DNA of 64,000 nt from an uncultured Dyadobacter sp. (GTDB taxonomy: Bacteria; Bacteroidota; Bacteroidia; Cytophagales; Spirosomataceae), in assembly GCF_946482605.1 (NCBI RefSeq), contig NZ_CAMLSE010000016.1, positions 124,001 through 188,000 of the forward strand, read 5' to 3'. A program made the position numbers and the translations under genes. Below are positions 43,665-52,359 of the stretch, in pieces (position 1 is the first letter of the stretch; each line of letters begins with the position of its first letter). The notes below the pieces were generated by a model. That model saw only the letters and a program-made list of their open reading frames with translations, was not told where the DNA came from and did not search any database.

Positions 43665-44360
43665 ATGAGATACAAGCATATTTTCTTCGACCTGGATCAC
43701 ACACTATGGGATTTTGAGAAAAATTCTTCAGAGTCTCTGGAAGAGATTTTTCATCATCACCAATTGTCGCGCTATGGCATTTCGTCACTGGAGTCTTTTG
43801 TAGGCTGCTTCCTAAAAATCAACACTGCATTGTGGGATGCTTTCGATCGCGGACAACTACACCATGCCTATATACGCGAGAACAGGTTCAAGATGGTTTT
43901 CGAGGAACTGGGCGCTGAATGCCCCTCCGATCATGCCGAAATAGGCGAATTTTATCTGCGTTCGCTGCCGCACAAGAAACACTTGCTTGCGGGCGCGCTC
44001 GAACTTCTGAATTACACCGCGTCTGCCGGCTATGGGATGCATATCATTACAAATGGTTTCAATGAAATCCAGGCGAGGAAGATCGCCAGTTCGGAGATCG
44101 GTCACTTTTTTGAACATGTTGTGACCTTTGAAACAGCGAATGCGAAGAAGCCGGACCGGCGGATTTTTGAATATGCGATGGAAATGGCGCAAACCACCGC
44201 TGACCAGAGTTTGATGGTGGGCGATAACTGGATCGCCGACATTCTGGGCGCCAAGCAGGTCGGAATGGACACGGTATATCTTAACCCGGCCGGACTGGAA
44301 TTCGATGAGCGGCCGACTTATGATATCAGACGCCTGGAAGAGTTGATGTTTATTATCTGA
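43665..44360 (+). CDS. YjjG-like HAD family nucleotidase
   Basis: The 231-residue protein, from the ATG at 43665, begins MRYKHIFFDLDHTLWDFEKN (catalytic Asp9, Asp11). It has motif II ITNGF, motif III NAKKPDRRIFEYA (Lys) and motif IV MVGDNWIADILGAKQVG. The layout and length fit the YjjG/non-canonical pyrimidine-nucleotide phosphatase family, which clears unusual nucleoside monophosphates. A longer in-frame start upstream at 43569 is possible but lacks family character. Confidence 0.9.
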   Translation: MRYKHIFFDLDHTLWDFEKNSSESLEEIFHHHQLSRYGISSLESFVGCFLKINTALWDAFDRGQLHHAYIRENRFKMVFEELGAECPSDHAEIGEFYLRSLPHKKHLLAGALELLNYTASAGYGMHIITNGFNEIQARKIASSEIGHFFEHVVTFETANAKKPDRRIFEYAMEMAQTTADQSLMVGDNWIADILGAKQVGMDTVYLNPAGLEFDERPTYDIRRLEELMFII

Positions 44361-44377
44361 TATGACCTTGCCGGGAC

Positions 44378-45271
44378 TTAAACCGGATCGGCTTCCTCGA
44401 ACCGGATTCGTTTTTCTCTAAGGAATTGTTTGATCACATCCACATGCACGCATTGTCCGACATTCAGAAACGGATAGTTCGAGACCTTTTTGCGATGACC
44501 TTCTGTGATGACTTCCCTGTTGACCTGATCAAAACCCAGGTGGAGGTGCCGAGTGGAGCTTTGCATCCCGTAAATGATGCCTTGCTGATCGAAAAGAGGA
44601 CCACCGCTTTGCCCCCGGAGGCCCGGCGTACTCATTTCAATCCCTACAACTTCATTGTTATCGCCGATATGGCGGGTAATGATGCCGTCGATCGGAAAGG
44701 TGGGGGTTTTGCTTCTGCCTTCGGCTGTCCATTCAATGTCTGCGGTATCTTTGTTAAACCGATAATTAGTGAATTCGGGAAAAGGATAACCTAGCCGGCA
44801 CAAATATCTCCCCTGCTTGACCAGCCTCGAATCCCGGAGGAAGCGGGCATAACCCTGATATTGCCTGGATTCGAAATCGCGGAAGTGAATAATGGCCAGA
44901 TCCTGTGTGGGATGCAGGTGAATGGTGAGGCCTTTGTGAGACGAAACGCATTGAATGAAGTTGAAAAGAATCCGGATCGGGCTGTCAGCCGTTATCTTGA
45001 ATTTGGATTCCAAAAAGTGCTTTTGCGTTTCAAAACCAGGGTCTTTTTCAAAACGACGTAACTCGCTTCTGAACTTCAGGTAGTTTTCATAAATGCTATT
45101 GGCATAAAGGATCTGTCTCGCGACATGCCGGCAGGTGACGGCGAATCCGTCGTCATTTACAAAAAAAAGTGTCGCGGTACCCGGAACGATATCGCTTCCG
45201 CCATAATATCTGATCACAAAATGAACCGGACGGGTAAACTGATCTATCTTCTCAATAGCATCAACAAACAT
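44378..45271 (-). CDS. trypsin-like serine protease without signal peptide
   Basis: The 297-residue protein has a complete trypsin-fold triad: His49 in VTCRHVARQ, Asp124 in PTQDLAIIHF, and Ser222 in GLRGQSGGPLF, with the G-x-S-G-G elbow. The opening strand GTATLFFVNDDGFAVTCRHV parallels DegP-type proteases. There is no signal peptide, no PDZ domain and no membrane helix, so it may act in the cytoplasm or leave by another route. It is the last gene of a same-strand run with DUF2911 and two barrel proteins, which are all secreted, so the missing signal is odd. Confidence 0.78.
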   Translation of the reverse strand: MFVDAIEKIDQFTRPVHFVIRYYGGSDIVPGTATLFFVNDDGFAVTCRHVARQILYANSIYENYLKFRSELRRFEKDPGFETQKHFLESKFKITADSPIRILFNFIQCVSSHKGLTIHLHPTQDLAIIHFRDFESRQYQGYARFLRDSRLVKQGRYLCRLGYPFPEFTNYRFNKDTADIEWTAEGRSKTPTFPIDGIITRHIGDNNEVVGIEMSTPGLRGQSGGPLFDQQGIIYGMQSSTRHLHLGFDQVNREVITEGHRKKVSNYPFLNVGQCVHVDVIKQFLREKRIRFEEADPV

Positions 45272-45295
45272 AAGGAAATGTGGGGCGCAGGTATA

Positions 45296-45838
45296 CTAAG
45301 GGTGGGTGAATGGAACTAATGCCTCGGTCTGGTCCCAGCTCAGGACCATGTTGGCACCGTTCGGGATTTCCTCGAAGTAGATTTTGAAAATCTCCTGGAC
45401 AGATGGGCGAATACGGATCGGAACCTCTACATTCATGATGTTTCTGCCGTCATTATATTCTGTTCCCCATTGACCGGTTTCAGAATTAAGTATGATTTTC
45501 CAGGCGCTTTGTCCAGGGACAGAAAACAATGAATAAGTCCCGGCTTTCACGAGCTTTCCTCCCATCTCGACGTCCTCGCGGACTTCGAGCAACGTAGCTT
45601 CATTGGCCCCGGTGCGCCATACCTTTCCGTAGGGCAGTAATGCCTTGTCTTGTTCCCTGCCAAATATCAGTCTGCCTTTTTTGCTGGGCTGACCATACAT
45701 GACTTTGACCTTGACGCCATTTTGACTGGTTTCGGCAACTGCTTCCGGACTGAATGATTTTGTGTATTTTCTTACTCCCCAAAAACCTATGAACGCGGCA
45801 ACTGTCAAGCTAAAAACAATAAGGAGAATTCTTTTCAT
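45296..45838 (-). CDS. DUF2911 family secreted protein
   Basis: The 180-residue protein starts with a hydrophobic signal/anchor helix (ILLIVFSLTVAAFIGFWGV), then the DUF2911 domain: SQNGVKVKVMYGQPSKKGR, the VWRTGANEATLLE motif and GTYSLFSVPGQSAWKIILN. The function is unknown. It starts 3 bases after the end of the DUF6089-like gene (same strand), so an operon is likely. Confidence 0.88.
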   Translation of the reverse strand: MKRILLIVFSLTVAAFIGFWGVRKYTKSFSPEAVAETSQNGVKVKVMYGQPSKKGRLIFGREQDKALLPYGKVWRTGANEATLLEVREDVEMGGKLVKAGTYSLFSVPGQSAWKIILNSETGQWGTEYNDGRNIMNVEVPIRIRPSVQEIFKIYFEEIPNGANMVLSWDQTEALVPFTHP

Positions 45839-45841
45839 AGA

Positions 45842-46552
45842 TCAGGGGCAGAAGATTTTGTAGAAAGTGTAGCTGACCGACAGACGTACATAAAAGTAAG
45901 TGTCTTTCACAGACGGATCGCCTTGCTGGAACTTGTCGGTCGACGTGGGCTCTCCTCCGAGATTATCGAGGTAATCGGTAAACGTTTTACGTGTTCCGTA
46001 TTCCAATCCGATGTTCCAGGGGCGGCGGATCTGGTATTTGATGCCGACCCCATACGGTAACACAATGCCAGAAGTTTTGTAAGCGCTGGTCTGAATATTC
46101 GGATTGAATTTTGAGTATCCCAAACCTCCAAACACATAAGGACTCCAGTTGACGGCGAAACGACGATCCCTGAAATTCAGGAAATTGTACTCAGCGACGG
46201 CGCTACCTTCAAAAATAGTAGTACGGAACGACATGTTCCTGACTTGTTGGAAAGGGTCCTTGCTATGCTGGTCATCAGCACCGATAACACCGCCCGCTAC
46301 TTCCGCGCGCAATGACAGAGCCTGGTTTGGATTAAAGCGAAAAAAGAGACTTCCCGCAGGTTTGAAAAAACGTAACCTGAAAGTTGGAGAAATATCTCCT
46401 CTATAGTTAAACCCGCCTATCCCGGCGCCGAGTTCTATTCTTTGTGCAAGAACAGGCGCACTCAGAGTAAAAAGAAAAATACTTGCCCATGTAAAATGAA
46501 TCAAATATTTGATGTTCAAGTTTTTGCCTGCTGATTTCAACGGGAGGGACAA
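45842..46552 (-). CDS. DUF6089-like outer-membrane barrel protein (second copy)
   Basis: The 236-residue protein starts with TTG right after the previous stop (TAG-TTG) and no ATG is available nearby; the downstream TTGs at codons 12 and 17 remain possible. The signal peptide ends PVLAQ. The barrel begins RIELGAGIGGFNYRGDISP and ends with KYQIRRPWNIGLEYGTRKTFTDYLDN...YVRLSVSYTFY. The last strand motif, FGxRKTFTDYLD, is shared with the upstream gene. It is a probable small eight-strand barrel or adhesin-like protein of unknown function. Confidence 0.8.
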   Translation of the reverse strand: MSLPLKSAGKNLNIKYLIHFTWASIFLFTLSAPVLAQRIELGAGIGGFNYRGDISPTFRLRFFKPAGSLFFRFNPNQALSLRAEVAGGVIGADDQHSKDPFQQVRNMSFRTTIFEGSAVAEYNFLNFRDRRFAVNWSPYVFGGLGYSKFNPNIQTSAYKTSGIVLPYGVGIKYQIRRPWNIGLEYGTRKTFTDYLDNLGGEPTSTDKFQQGDPSVKDTYFYVRLSVSYTFYKIFCP

Positions 46553-47563
46553 CTATTTAAGTGGCGGACATTTAATCTGCGAAGGCAGCATATAATGGAT
46601 GTGGATCATACCAAACAAATAATTGTCTGTGTATGTGGGACTATTACCTCTGGCTGTCCCCGGTGCACCGAATCCGGTAGTAGGCAGTGCTGCAAACGGA
46701 TCGTTTGTTTCAACGCCATAGTTGGTCTGTAAAAATTTCTTAAGCGACTCGGTACGGTCAGCTCCTTTTCGCACTGCAACCGGATTGGTTGTTCTATTGG
46801 ACATCGCAAGCGCAACCGGGTCATCTGCAAAGACGGCAGGGTCAGCGTAGGCGCCATGCGCATCATCCAGGTAGTCGGTAAAAGTCTTCCTGAAACCCAG
46901 TTCAGCAGAAATATCGAAGCGTGAATTGATTTTGTACCGGACACCTATGCCGACCGGAATCGCAAACTGAACGAGTGAATATGGTTTGGCATAACCTTCA
47001 TTACCTTGTCCTTCTGTGCCCAACGGCTGCAATTTGATCCAGTCACCTTTTAAAGAATCCAGTGCTTTGGGATTATGGGCCGTCAGCGCAACACCGGCAA
47101 ACACGTACGCTCCCCATTGCGGGCGGCGGTCATAGCTACGATTGTCGGGAATGAGTTTGAAAATCCCCTGAACGGAGAATTCCTTCAGGTCATTCCTGAA
47201 ATGCAGGTTCCTTGCGTAGAAAATACTGGTCTCATGTTTAGAATCCCTGTTCATGATGTAGTCATCTCCCGCAATTCTGGCGTAGATAAAACTGGCACGG
47301 GCAGCAAGTCTCGGGGTAAAGTGGCGTGTGTAATTTCCTCCGACACTCCAGCGCATCATTTTGAATGTAGATGCAAGAGGCCTTCTGTATGGCGCAAAAT
47401 CACCGTAGTAGTTTGAACTTCCAACTCCAAAACCTGCGGTAGAATAGGGGACAAAGATACCCCTGCTTTGTGCCTTTACATCCTTAGAATTTAGTAAAAG
47501 CCCTAAAATCAAGGTCAATGCCAACGCTCCGGATATTCTTTTCAAGTCGAAATTTCTACGCAT
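46553..47563 (-). CDS. DUF6089 family outer-membrane protein
   Basis: The 336-residue protein (from the ATG at 47563) has a signal peptide with ALALTLILGLLLNSKDVKAQ. Its barrel strands are FVPYSTAGFGVGSSNYYGDFAPYR and GVRYKINSRFDISAELGFRKTFTDYLDDAHG. A 70-residue loop (about 250-320) holds Asp, Ala and Pro-rich sequence. A predicted -7 box at 47583-47590 leads to the 47563 start; an earlier in-frame start at 47626 lies upstream of the box. A tandem paralogue follows, which shares the YGTRKTFTDYLD-like motif. Confidence 0.85.
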   Translation of the reverse strand: MRRNFDLKRISGALALTLILGLLLNSKDVKAQSRGIFVPYSTAGFGVGSSNYYGDFAPYRRPLASTFKMMRWSVGGNYTRHFTPRLAARASFIYARIAGDDYIMNRDSKHETSIFYARNLHFRNDLKEFSVQGIFKLIPDNRSYDRRPQWGAYVFAGVALTAHNPKALDSLKGDWIKLQPLGTEGQGNEGYAKPYSLVQFAIPVGIGVRYKINSRFDISAELGFRKTFTDYLDDAHGAYADPAVFADDPVALAMSNRTTNPVAVRKGADRTESLKKFLQTNYGVETNDPFAALPTTGFGAPGTARGNSPTYTDNYLFGMIHIHYMLPSQIKCPPLK

Positions 47564-47582
47564 TTTCAGATCGATTTTTTTG

Positions 47583-47590
47583 CAAAAATA
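47583..47590 (-). promoter_or_regulatory. candidate -7 box TATTTTTG for the DUF6089 operon
   Basis: Exact TAnnTTTG on the reverse strand, predicting a leader of about 14 bases before 47563. The -33 region is weak. Confidence 0.45.
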
Positions 47591-47794
47591 GAATAGTTGT
47601 TGGTTTTCTTCAGGATGCAACATCATTTGAACGATTTTACAGATGATTTATTTGTGCTGCCGGAACTTTTTAAAACGTCATACCGCCAAAGTCCCCGACA
47701 GTTCCGGGAAAGCCCTGTAACCGCAGATTAACCAACGTTTTGACTGGAAAGCCACCAAAACTTCACTATCATTGTGTACCAAAAGCACCAACCC

Positions 47795-48421
47795 ATGATT
47801 TCGAGTAAAGGACTTCGGTTTGCCTATTCCCCTCAGAAAAAGTTCAGCTTCCCCGATTTGCATTGTAATGATAAAGAGACGTTACTCATCCTCGGCCAAT
47901 CGGGGAGAGGTAAAACGACTTTACTCCACCTGCTCGCTTTACTGCTCAAACCCGAGGCGGGAGAAATCCTGATCGGAGGCAAGCCGGTAACAAATCTCAC
48001 GCAGACCGACGTTACCGCCGCAAGGGCAAAAAATATCGGTATCATCTATCAGCGCCCGCATTTTGTCAGCTCGCTATCGGTGATGGATAACATTCTCCTG
48101 TCGAACTACCTGGCAAACCAGCAACAGGATAAGCAAAAAGCACGACAATTGGCAGAGCGGCTCGGTTTTACCGAACATCTTCATAAGAAAACGAACCAGT
48201 TGAGCCAGGGAGAACAGCAGCGGGTAAGTATAGCGAGGGCGTTGATGAATAACCCTAATGTCATTCTTGCCGATGAGCCGACGTCCAGTCTGGATGATGA
48301 AAATTGTGAGCGCGTGATAACCCTTCTGAAAAGCCAGTCGGCATCGATAGGGGCGAGCCTGGTGGTTGTAACCCACGACCAGCGCCTCAAAGACGCTTTT
48401 TCGAACCAGGTTTTTCTTTAA
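47795..48421 (+). CDS. ABC transporter ATP-binding protein, MacB/LolD-like
   Basis: The 208-residue protein has Walker A LGQSGRGKTTLL, Q-loop IIYQRP, signature LSQGEQQRVSIARAL, Walker B VILADEPTSSLDDEN and a His switch VVVTHDQRL. It drives the adjacent FtsX-like permease. The first available start (GTG at 47774) is replaced here by the ATG at 47795, which gives the usual N terminus MISSKGLRFAY. The next gene begins 31 bases later. Confidence 0.93.
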   Translation: MISSKGLRFAYSPQKKFSFPDLHCNDKETLLILGQSGRGKTTLLHLLALLLKPEAGEILIGGKPVTNLTQTDVTAARAKNIGIIYQRPHFVSSLSVMDNILLSNYLANQQQDKQKARQLAERLGFTEHLHKKTNQLSQGEQQRVSIARALMNNPNVILADEPTSSLDDENCERVITLLKSQSASIGASLVVVTHDQRLKDAFSNQVFL

Positions 48422-48452
48422 TCAACCCGGCACTGCTTTAAACACCGACTGA

Positions 48453-49691
48453 ATGAACCTATTCCATATCAGCTTAGCCAATCTCAAGGAAAAAAAGCTC
48501 AATAGTTTTTTAAGTGCCCTGCTCCTGACACTCGGAATAGGGATGATCTCTTTGTTGTTACTGCTAAACAAGCAACTCGACGAGCAGTTTAAACGAAACC
48601 TGAAAGGTATCGATATGGTAGTCGGAGCCAAAGGAAGTCCGTTGCAGGTGATCCTTTCGAGTATTTATCAGATAGATGCACCCACAGGCAACATTCCGCT
48701 GGCAGAGGTGAATGCATTGAGAAGGAACCCGTTTGTGAAGACCGTCATACCATTGTCGATGGGAGATAATTTCCAGGGCTTCCGGATTGTGGGCACCACG
48801 CCTAAGTATACCGAGCATTTCCAGGCAAAGCTCGCGCAGGGGCACCTTCATAATGCTTCAATGGAAGTCACGATTGGCAGCAAGGTTGCGAAAGCTACTA
48901 ATCTGAAAGTAGGAGACCTTTTTGCAGGCTCACATGGGCTGGATTCGAATGGCGAAAAGCATGGTGAAAAACAGTACAAAGTCACCGGGATTTTCGAGCC
49001 GGGCGGAACGGTCATCGATCAACTGATCGTTACCAGGCTTTCGAGCGTTTGGGATATCCATGAGCATGGCGATGAAAAGCATGTGCCTGCCGTGGCGGAA
49101 GTGGAGCACACCGCGAACCATGTGGATCCTGAACCGGATGAGGAAGGTAAGGATGTTACAAGTGCATTGATCCAGTTCCGTAACCCGATGGGGCTGATGA
49201 CCATTCCCCGGCAAATCAATGAAAATACTTCCATGCAGGCTGCGTTGCCGAGTATCGAGATCAACCGGCTGTTTTCACTTCTTGGCGTGGGAATCGATAC
49301 ACTGCGAACACTGGCGTTGATCATTATTTCGATTGCCGGTGTCAGCGTTTTTATCTCACTTTACAATTCGCTGAAAGAGAGAAAATATGAAATGGCATTG
49401 ATGCTTTCGATGGGCGCGACGCGTTCCCGGCTGTTTTTAATGTTGCTGATAGAAGGCCTGTCGCTGGCCGTGATCGGTTTCTTTGCCGGAATTATTGCAA
49501 GCAGGATTGGGCTATGGTTGTTTTCAAAGGCCGCAGAAGAGGACTTTCATTATTCTCTTAGAAAATTCGCATTACTGAATGAAGAGATTTATCTGTTTCT
49601 CGGAGCTCTGGCGATCGGGGCTATTGCGGCCGCATTACCTTCGTTGGGCATATACCGACTCAATATCTCCCGTACTTTGGCAGAGGAATGA
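48453..49691 (+). CDS. FtsX/MacB-like ABC permease with histidine-rich periplasmic region
   Basis: The 412-residue permease has four helices: one near residues 20-38 and three in the C-terminal FtsX domain (about 280-405). The ectodomain (40-275) has the MacB-type NPFVKTVIPLSMGDNF. Between residues 203 and 223 there are five His residues (HEHGDEKH, EVEHTANH) together with acidic residues, and more His at 131, 133, 161 and 170. Such runs often bind zinc, nickel or copper, which is an inference. The ATPase is upstream, and a DUF3299-like protein is downstream. Confidence 0.87.
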   Translation: MNLFHISLANLKEKKLNSFLSALLLTLGIGMISLLLLLNKQLDEQFKRNLKGIDMVVGAKGSPLQVILSSIYQIDAPTGNIPLAEVNALRRNPFVKTVIPLSMGDNFQGFRIVGTTPKYTEHFQAKLAQGHLHNASMEVTIGSKVAKATNLKVGDLFAGSHGLDSNGEKHGEKQYKVTGIFEPGGTVIDQLIVTRLSSVWDIHEHGDEKHVPAVAEVEHTANHVDPEPDEEGKDVTSALIQFRNPMGLMTIPRQINENTSMQAALPSIEINRLFSLLGVGIDTLRTLALIIISIAGVSVFISLYNSLKERKYEMALMLSMGATRSRLFLMLLIEGLSLAVIGFFAGIIASRIGLWLFSKAAEEDFHYSLRKFALLNEEIYLFLGALAIGAIAAALPSLGIYRLNISRTLAEE

Positions 49692-49708
49692 TAATGTGCG
49701 TAAATTTG
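49676..49708 (+). promoter_or_regulatory. candidate promoter for the DUF3299-like gene
   Basis: TTTG (49676-49679), 21 bases, then TAAATTTG (49701-49708). The -33 box lies inside the end of the permease gene, so the downstream gene may also be transcribed on its own. Confidence 0.5.
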
Positions 49709-49746
49709 TTGACCCGGTTGAAGTGTTTTCTATAAACTGAATCCTC

Positions 49747-50199
49747 ATGAAGTCATTAAAGATCAGCATATTGTTTTTTTGTGTAGTCTCGTTGTTTGCA
49801 TTTAAGCCAGCCGTCGAGCCGGTCAAGCTTACCTGGGAAACTTTGCGTGATGTCACATTCAAGAAGAAATGGTATGCGGAGGAATCCATTTATATGCTCC
49901 ATCCTACCTTCGGCCCGAGCGTTCAGAAGCTTAAAAATCAGCAGGTATCCATCACGGGCTACATCCTGCCGGTAGATCTCGAAGCGAATCTTTACGTATT
50001 ATCGGCGTTCCCTTTCAGCGCCTGCTTCTTCTGCGGCGGAGCGGGACCGGAAACCGTGATGACATTGAACTTCAAGAAGAAAGACGGACGCAAGTTTAAA
50101 ACCGACGAGCGACTGACTTTTACAGGAACATTGAAATTGAATGCAGATGATATTTACCAGATGAATTACATTCTGGATGGCGCCGAGATCGATAAATGA
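49747..50199 (+). CDS. DUF3299-like secreted protein with CxxC motif
   Basis: The 150-residue protein has a signal peptide (1-18) and then an OB-like core: TWETLRDVTFKKKWY, VSITGYILPVDLEANLYVLS, with C93-F-F-C96-G-G and ETVMTLNFKKKDGRK. The YILPxD and CxxCGG motifs match the DUF3299 family, which I recall being found with MacB-like ABC transporters. CxxC may bind metal or a thiol partner. The last stop codon abuts the stop of nuoH on the other strand (TGATCA). Confidence 0.75.
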   Translation: MKSLKISILFFCVVSLFAFKPAVEPVKLTWETLRDVTFKKKWYAEESIYMLHPTFGPSVQKLKNQQVSITGYILPVDLEANLYVLSAFPFSACFFCGGAGPETVMTLNFKKKDGRKFKTDERLTFTGTLKLNADDIYQMNYILDGAEIDK

Positions 50200-51285
50200 T
50201 CAGACACCGAGCAACCGCCATACGCCTGAAATGAAGAAGAGCACCAGCCCAACGGGTGTCAGGACTTTCCAGCCCAGATACATGAGCTGATCGACGCGCA
50301 GGCGCGGCAGTGTCCAGCGGGCCCACATTTGGATTAATATCCCGAAAATAGCTTTTCCCAGAAGCCAGAAAATGCCGGTGATGTAGCCGAACCAGGTACC
50401 GGGTTCGCCGGATGTCCAATCCGCAAGTTTCAACGGGCCCAGATTCGGAAGAGGAGTATTCCAGCTGCCGAGGAAAAGAATAGCACCCAGCAGTGATACC
50501 AACAGCATCATTCCATATTCGGAAAGCATGAACAGCGCCCAGCGCATTCCTGAATATTCTGTGTGAAAACCGGCTACGAGTTCAGATTCGCCCTCGGGCA
50601 AATCGAATGGTGCACGGTTACATTCTGCCAGGGAGGCGATGAAGAACACGATATATGCAAGCAGCAAGAATGGATTCCGGACAATATTCCAGGAAAGAAA
50701 ACCTCCTACTCCGGTAACATCGATCCCAAAGCTTTTCATACCAAACAAATAAATCGTTTCGGGCGCATAGATACCTTGCTGGTAGCTGATGAGTTGAAGG
50801 TCCAGCGTCTGCGTAAGCATGACCACGCACAGGATAGATAAGCCCAGCGGAATCTCATACGAGACGATCTGCGCCACAGCCCGCATTGCACCGTACAATG
50901 CAAATTTGTTGTTGGAGCCCCATCCGGCCATTAGGAGGCCAATTACATCTACGGAAACAATCGTGAGCAGGAAAAAGACCCCTACTGCTGCCCCTGATCC
51001 CGCTAATTCCGGTGCCAGCGGCACCACTGCAAATCCGGCGAATACCGAAATGAAAATCACAAAGGGAGCGATGAGAAACAGACGTCGGTCTGCCGCTTTG
51101 GGTACAATATCTTCTTTCTGGAGTAATTTGAGGAGATCTGCAAAGAGTTGCAGCAATCCCCATTTACCTACCTCCATAGGACCAAGCCGATCCTGTATAA
51201 AAGCAGAAACCTTACGTTCGAGGTAGACGCCTATCACAACGAAGCCAGGAACCAGGAGCAGGAAAATGATAAGCGTAAAGGGCAT
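50200..51285 (-). CDS. nuoH: NADH-quinone oxidoreductase subunit H
   Basis: The 361-residue membrane protein has about eight helices and the NuoH hallmark VYLERKVSAFIQDRLGPMEVGKWGLLQLFADLLKLLQKED near the N terminus. Other conserved elements are the Q-site segment AGWGSNNKFALYGAMRAVAQ, AECNRAPFDLPEGESELVAGFHTEYSG, and WTLPRLRVDQLMYLGWK. It is complete. No other nuo gene is next to it, although complex I genes usually form one operon. A -7 box at 51315-51322 suggests its own promoter. Confidence 0.95.
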   Translation of the reverse strand: MPFTLIIFLLLVPGFVVIGVYLERKVSAFIQDRLGPMEVGKWGLLQLFADLLKLLQKEDIVPKAADRRLFLIAPFVIFISVFAGFAVVPLAPELAGSGAAVGVFFLLTIVSVDVIGLLMAGWGSNNKFALYGAMRAVAQIVSYEIPLGLSILCVVMLTQTLDLQLISYQQGIYAPETIYLFGMKSFGIDVTGVGGFLSWNIVRNPFLLLAYIVFFIASLAECNRAPFDLPEGESELVAGFHTEYSGMRWALFMLSEYGMMLLVSLLGAILFLGSWNTPLPNLGPLKLADWTSGEPGTWFGYITGIFWLLGKAIFGILIQMWARWTLPRLRVDQLMYLGWKVLTPVGLVLFFISGVWRLLGV

Positions 51286-51314
51286 TTTAATGCTGTCTCA
51301 ACAATGGTTTCGCG

Positions 51315-51322
51315 CAAAAGTA
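51315..51322 (-). promoter_or_regulatory. candidate -7 box TACTTTTG for nuoH
   Basis: Exact TAnnTTTG on the reverse strand in the 47-base gap after gldB, predicting a leader of about 24 bases. Confidence 0.45.
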
Positions 51323-51332
51323 GTTAAAAAAC

Positions 51333-52343
51333 TTACTCATCTTCGTCTGCCTGCCCCTTATATCCGGAATCCTGTAAAATTCGCCCTGCATTGTCGATAT
51401 CCATCAGCTGTACCAGCGTCACATCCGGATTTTCGGTCATAAACTTACTAACGATGCGCCAGCCCAGCCAGCGGCCGATAGCACCCGGTACCTTGTTGCC
51501 GATTTCGGTCGTAAACGGGCGGTCGTCGATGAATTTGCGCTTTTTTAGATCACTTTTTTCATACAATAGCTTGCTGGCAATGAAATATGCCCAGATGTCC
51601 GTCTGACTGTTGTAGGTTTTGCTCAGATCTGAATCCGAGTAACCGATGATCAGGCTGTCGGGCGTTTTGGGCATTACCTGTTTCACAAATTCGTAGCCCT
51701 TACCATAGCCGATCATGTCCGAAAGCAATGTCTGGTCGCCTGCATTGATGATGTTGAACTGGTTTGATTCGAAGAAAACGATCGACGGGACGATGTACTC
51801 GCGCTGGTAACGGCGAAGCTGGTAATCATATACATTTGGGCGGTAGCGTGCAGCCGGTCCGCCGAAGTAGTCGAGGCCGATCACAATCAATGAATCTGAA
51901 ATATAAAGATCGCTGCCGGTGAAACCCGTGACGATAAAATTGACCTCAGGTATTCTGAATTGGGGATAATGGTATTTAATTTGCTTGAATGCATCCGAAA
52001 GTGGTTTCAGAATGCGCGTTTTCCGGTCGCCGATGATCGAATCGAGCTGTGCGCGAAAAGCCTGTAAATCTGGGTTTTGTGAAATAGAGAACAAATGCGC
52101 AGCCAGTTTGGAAGGCTCGACGGGCGCGTCCGCAAAATAGGCTTTCGCGAGATAGGAATGGCTGTCGAGGAACTTTTGTACATCTTCTACCGATTTGCAG
52201 GAGAACAGCTCTTCGTCGAGATTTTTGGAAGCGAGTTCCACCCGGATATTGCTGGTATCGGCCTCCTTGCGCTGGTCGGTCTTACACGAAAATTGGAGGA
52301 AAGCTATAAAAAGAATGCACAGTAAGGACCTGAAATAAACCAT
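51333..52343 (-). CDS. gldB: gliding motility lipoprotein GldB
   Basis: From the ATG at 52343 this is a 336-residue lipoprotein (lipobox LQFSC, Cys about residue 20). The GldB signature is visible: NLDEELFSCKSVEDVQKFLDSHSYLAK, then QIKYHYPQFRIPEVNFIVTGFTGSDLYISDSLIVIGLDYFGG, YVPSIVFFES-like segments, and a late VPGAIGRWLGWRIVSKF. GldB is essential for Bacteroidota gliding and needed for the type IX secretion machinery, and sits on the periplasmic side. A longer upstream in-frame start at 52499 lies inside the divergent gene and is unlikely. A -7 box for it lies within that divergent gene. Confidence 0.9.
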   Translation of the reverse strand: MVYFRSLLCILFIAFLQFSCKTDQRKEADTSNIRVELASKNLDEELFSCKSVEDVQKFLDSHSYLAKAYFADAPVEPSKLAAHLFSISQNPDLQAFRAQLDSIIGDRKTRILKPLSDAFKQIKYHYPQFRIPEVNFIVTGFTGSDLYISDSLIVIGLDYFGGPAARYRPNVYDYQLRRYQREYIVPSIVFFESNQFNIINAGDQTLLSDMIGYGKGYEFVKQVMPKTPDSLIIGYSDSDLSKTYNSQTDIWAYFIASKLLYEKSDLKKRKFIDDRPFTTEIGNKVPGAIGRWLGWRIVSKFMTENPDVTLVQLMDIDNAGRILQDSGYKGQADEDE

Positions 52344-52359
52344 TTGGCGGAGAGAATAT

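Noticed and set aside
45125..45319. 64-codon open frame near the trypsin-like gene start
   Set aside because: It overlaps the DUF2911 and protease boundary on the other strand and has no start or coding signal.
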